Shown: positions 62,926 to 64,000 of the stretch, one piece after another
How positions within the stretch are numbered: position 1 is the stretch's first letter
Layout of the letters: every line of letters starts with the position of its first letter
Origin: UBA4479 sp963974935
Lineage (GTDB): Bacteria; Pseudomonadota; Alphaproteobacteria; Rhodospirillales; Casp-alpha2
NCBI GenBank assembly: GCA_963974935.1
Contig: CAXBEV010000002.1
Location: 1 to 64,000, forward strand
DNA length: 64,000 nucleotides
Direction of reading: 5' to 3'
The notes under the pieces: generated by a model
Seen by the model: only the letters and a program-made list of their open reading frames with translations
Databases searched by the model: none
Told to the model about the DNA's origin: nothing
Made by a program: the position numbers and the translations under genes

Positions 62926-64000
62926 CAGCTGGCCTCCTTCACGGCTTTGACAATCTTTTCGGCGGCGTCGCTAAGGTTGTCGGCAGACGTGATTGCGAGA
63001 CCACTCGCTGCCAAAATTTCTTTGCCCTTTTCGACGTTGGTGCCTTCAAGGCGAACGACCAACGGCACACCGATGTTGACCTCTTTGGCCGCAGCCACAA
63101 CGCCGTCGGCAATCACGTCACAACGCATGATGCCACCGAAGATGTTGACCAGAATGCCTTCAACGTTCGGATCACCCAAAATGATCTTAAACGCCTCGGT
63201 CACCCGTTCCTTGGTGGCGCCGCCACCGACATCCAGGAAGTTCGCCGGATCGCTGCCGTACAGCTTGATGATGTCCATGGTCGCCATCGCCAAACCGGCG
63301 CCGTTGACCATGCAGCCGATCTTGCCGTCGAGTTTGATGTAGTTGAGTTCATGCTTGGCAGCTTCGAGTTCTGCCGGATCTTCCTCGTCCTCATCGCGCA
63401 TCTCTTCGACGTCGGGATGACGATACAGCGCGTTATCATCAAAACCGACCTTAGCGTCGAGCGCAATCACGTCGCCGGCACCGGTGACCACCAGTGGGTT
63501 GATTTCAACCATCGAGCAATCCAGATCGGTGAACGCTTTATACAACGCCATGATGAATTTCGACGCCGACTTGATCTGCGCACCTTCGAGACCGAGCCCG
63601 AATGCGATTTTGCGGGCGTGAAACGGCATAATGCCGGTCGCCGGATCAATCGCGACTTTAATGATTTTCTCAGGTGTCGCGTGTGCGACTTCTTCGATTT
63701 CCATGCCGCCTTCGGTCGATGCCATGAACGTCAACTGCGACGTTTCACGATCGAGCAACATGCCGAGGTAAAGTTCGCGGGCGATGTCGCAGCCTTCTTC
63801 GACGTACAGCCGCTTGACCTCTTTACCCGCAGGTCCGGTCTGCTTGGTAATCAAGATATGACCAAGCATCTCTTCGGCGTTTTCTTTAACTTCAGCGACC
63901 GTCTTAGAGACCCGCACGCCGCCCTTACCTTCGGGCTTGTCCTTGAAGCGCCCGGCACCGCGGCCACCGGCGTGGATTTGCGACTTCACGACGCAGAGCC
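62925..64000 (-). CDS. sucC: succinyl-CoA ligase beta subunit, N-terminus outside window
   Basis: ATP-grasp subunit that binds the nucleotide; the gene enters from the right edge, lacking about the first 40 codons. Visible parts: VVKSQIHAGGRGAGRFKD, the Mg/ATP residues in DCSMVEINPLVVTGAGDVIA, VNGAGLAMATMDIIKLYG and NIFGGIMRCDVIADGVV. The internal Met near the edge is not the real start, since the reading frame continues upstream. Confidence 0.97.
   Translation of the reverse strand, partial: LCVVKSQIHAGGRGAGRFKDKPEGKGGVRVSKTVAEVKENAEEMLGHILITKQTGPAGKEVKRLYVEEGCDIARELYLGMLLDRETSQLTFMASTEGGMEIEEVAHATPEKIIKVAIDPATGIMPFHARKIAFGLGLEGAQIKSASKFIMALYKAFTDLDCSMVEINPLVVTGAGDVIALDAKVGFDDNALYRHPDVEEMRDEDEEDPAELEAAKHELNYIKLDGKIGCMVNGAGLAMATMDIIKLYGSDPANFLDVGGGATKERVTEAFKIILGDPNVEGILVNIFGGIMRCDVIADGVVAAAKEVNIGVPLVVRLEGTNVEKGKEILAASGLAITSADNLSDAAEKIVKAVKEAS

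Overview
The window looks like an ordinary chromosomal housekeeping segment of an alphaproteobacterium, probably a Rhodospirillales-like marine or freshwater lineage. The evidence is gene content: a zeta-type F1-ATPase inhibitor, CarD, a SUV3-like RNA helicase with an S4-domain partner, FGAM synthase split into PurS/PurQ/PurL, a sucC-sucD-sucA-sucB-lpdA order and divergent lysC/ubiG. The lineage call is inference from gene families and synteny; no 16S or other marker is present. I saw no phage, integrase/transposase island, CRISPR array or rRNA, and no convincing tRNA.

Layout. 1-6.3 kb: start of ptsP, lysC, ubiG, a DUF1178 protein, three SAM methyltransferases in all, and the comF-grxC-nitrilase operon. 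6.3-16.2 kb: Fe-S and purine block (grxD, bolA, purC, purS, purQ, purL, purB) interrupted by an OmpA-type outer-membrane protein, a small secreted protein, an NRDE protein and the F1 inhibitor. 16.2-25.2 kb: C45-type hydrolase, DUF2062 protein, radC, map, sfsA, a TerB-like protein, an orphan coiled-coil protein, a glycosyltransferase, rpsD, and a HTH regulator divergent from a DUF1127 gene and a PEP-mutase-family gene. 25.2-43.8 kb: a thiol-dioxygenase-like cupin, HNH nuclease, esterase, gluQRS, an SNase-fold protein, M48 lipoprotein protease, a SLOG protein, carD, fdxA, second TerB, DUF938, uvrB, aspartate aminotransferase, htpG, an atypical receiver, the RNA helicase with its S4 partner, sixA and a GNAT. 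43.8-53.2 kb: the F1 operon atpHAGDC, priA, DUF484-xerC. 53.2-55.9 kb: MFS transporter and an arsR-arsP-type metalloid operon with a clear operator. 56-64 kb: 2-oxoglutarate dehydrogenase and succinyl-CoA ligase genes.

Functional links. The sucCDAB-lpd block supplies two consecutive TCA steps. F1 and its zeta inhibitor are both present, about 30 kb apart. PurC, PurS, PurQ, PurL and PurB cover much of IMP synthesis. GrxD and BolA form the usual Fe-S pair. Several genes usually adjacent in alphaproteobacteria (purQ/purL, helicase-S4/fdxA-carD, nit/DUF1178) are separated or inverted here. Short palindromic REP-like elements sit in several of the gaps.

I did not find a clearly new multi-gene system. 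The most unusual signals are a receiver protein with Ser at the phospho-Asp position, a histone-H1-like lysine/alanine/proline tail on SucA paired with a charged repeat linker in SucB, a terminator directly followed by the sucA ribosome site (itself set back by a small hairpin), an SNase homologue lacking two catalytic acids, and an arsR promoter that predicts a leaderless mRNA next to a perfect 8-bp-arm operator. Start sites given are my choices from ribosome sites and family alignment from memory; nothing was searched against a database.
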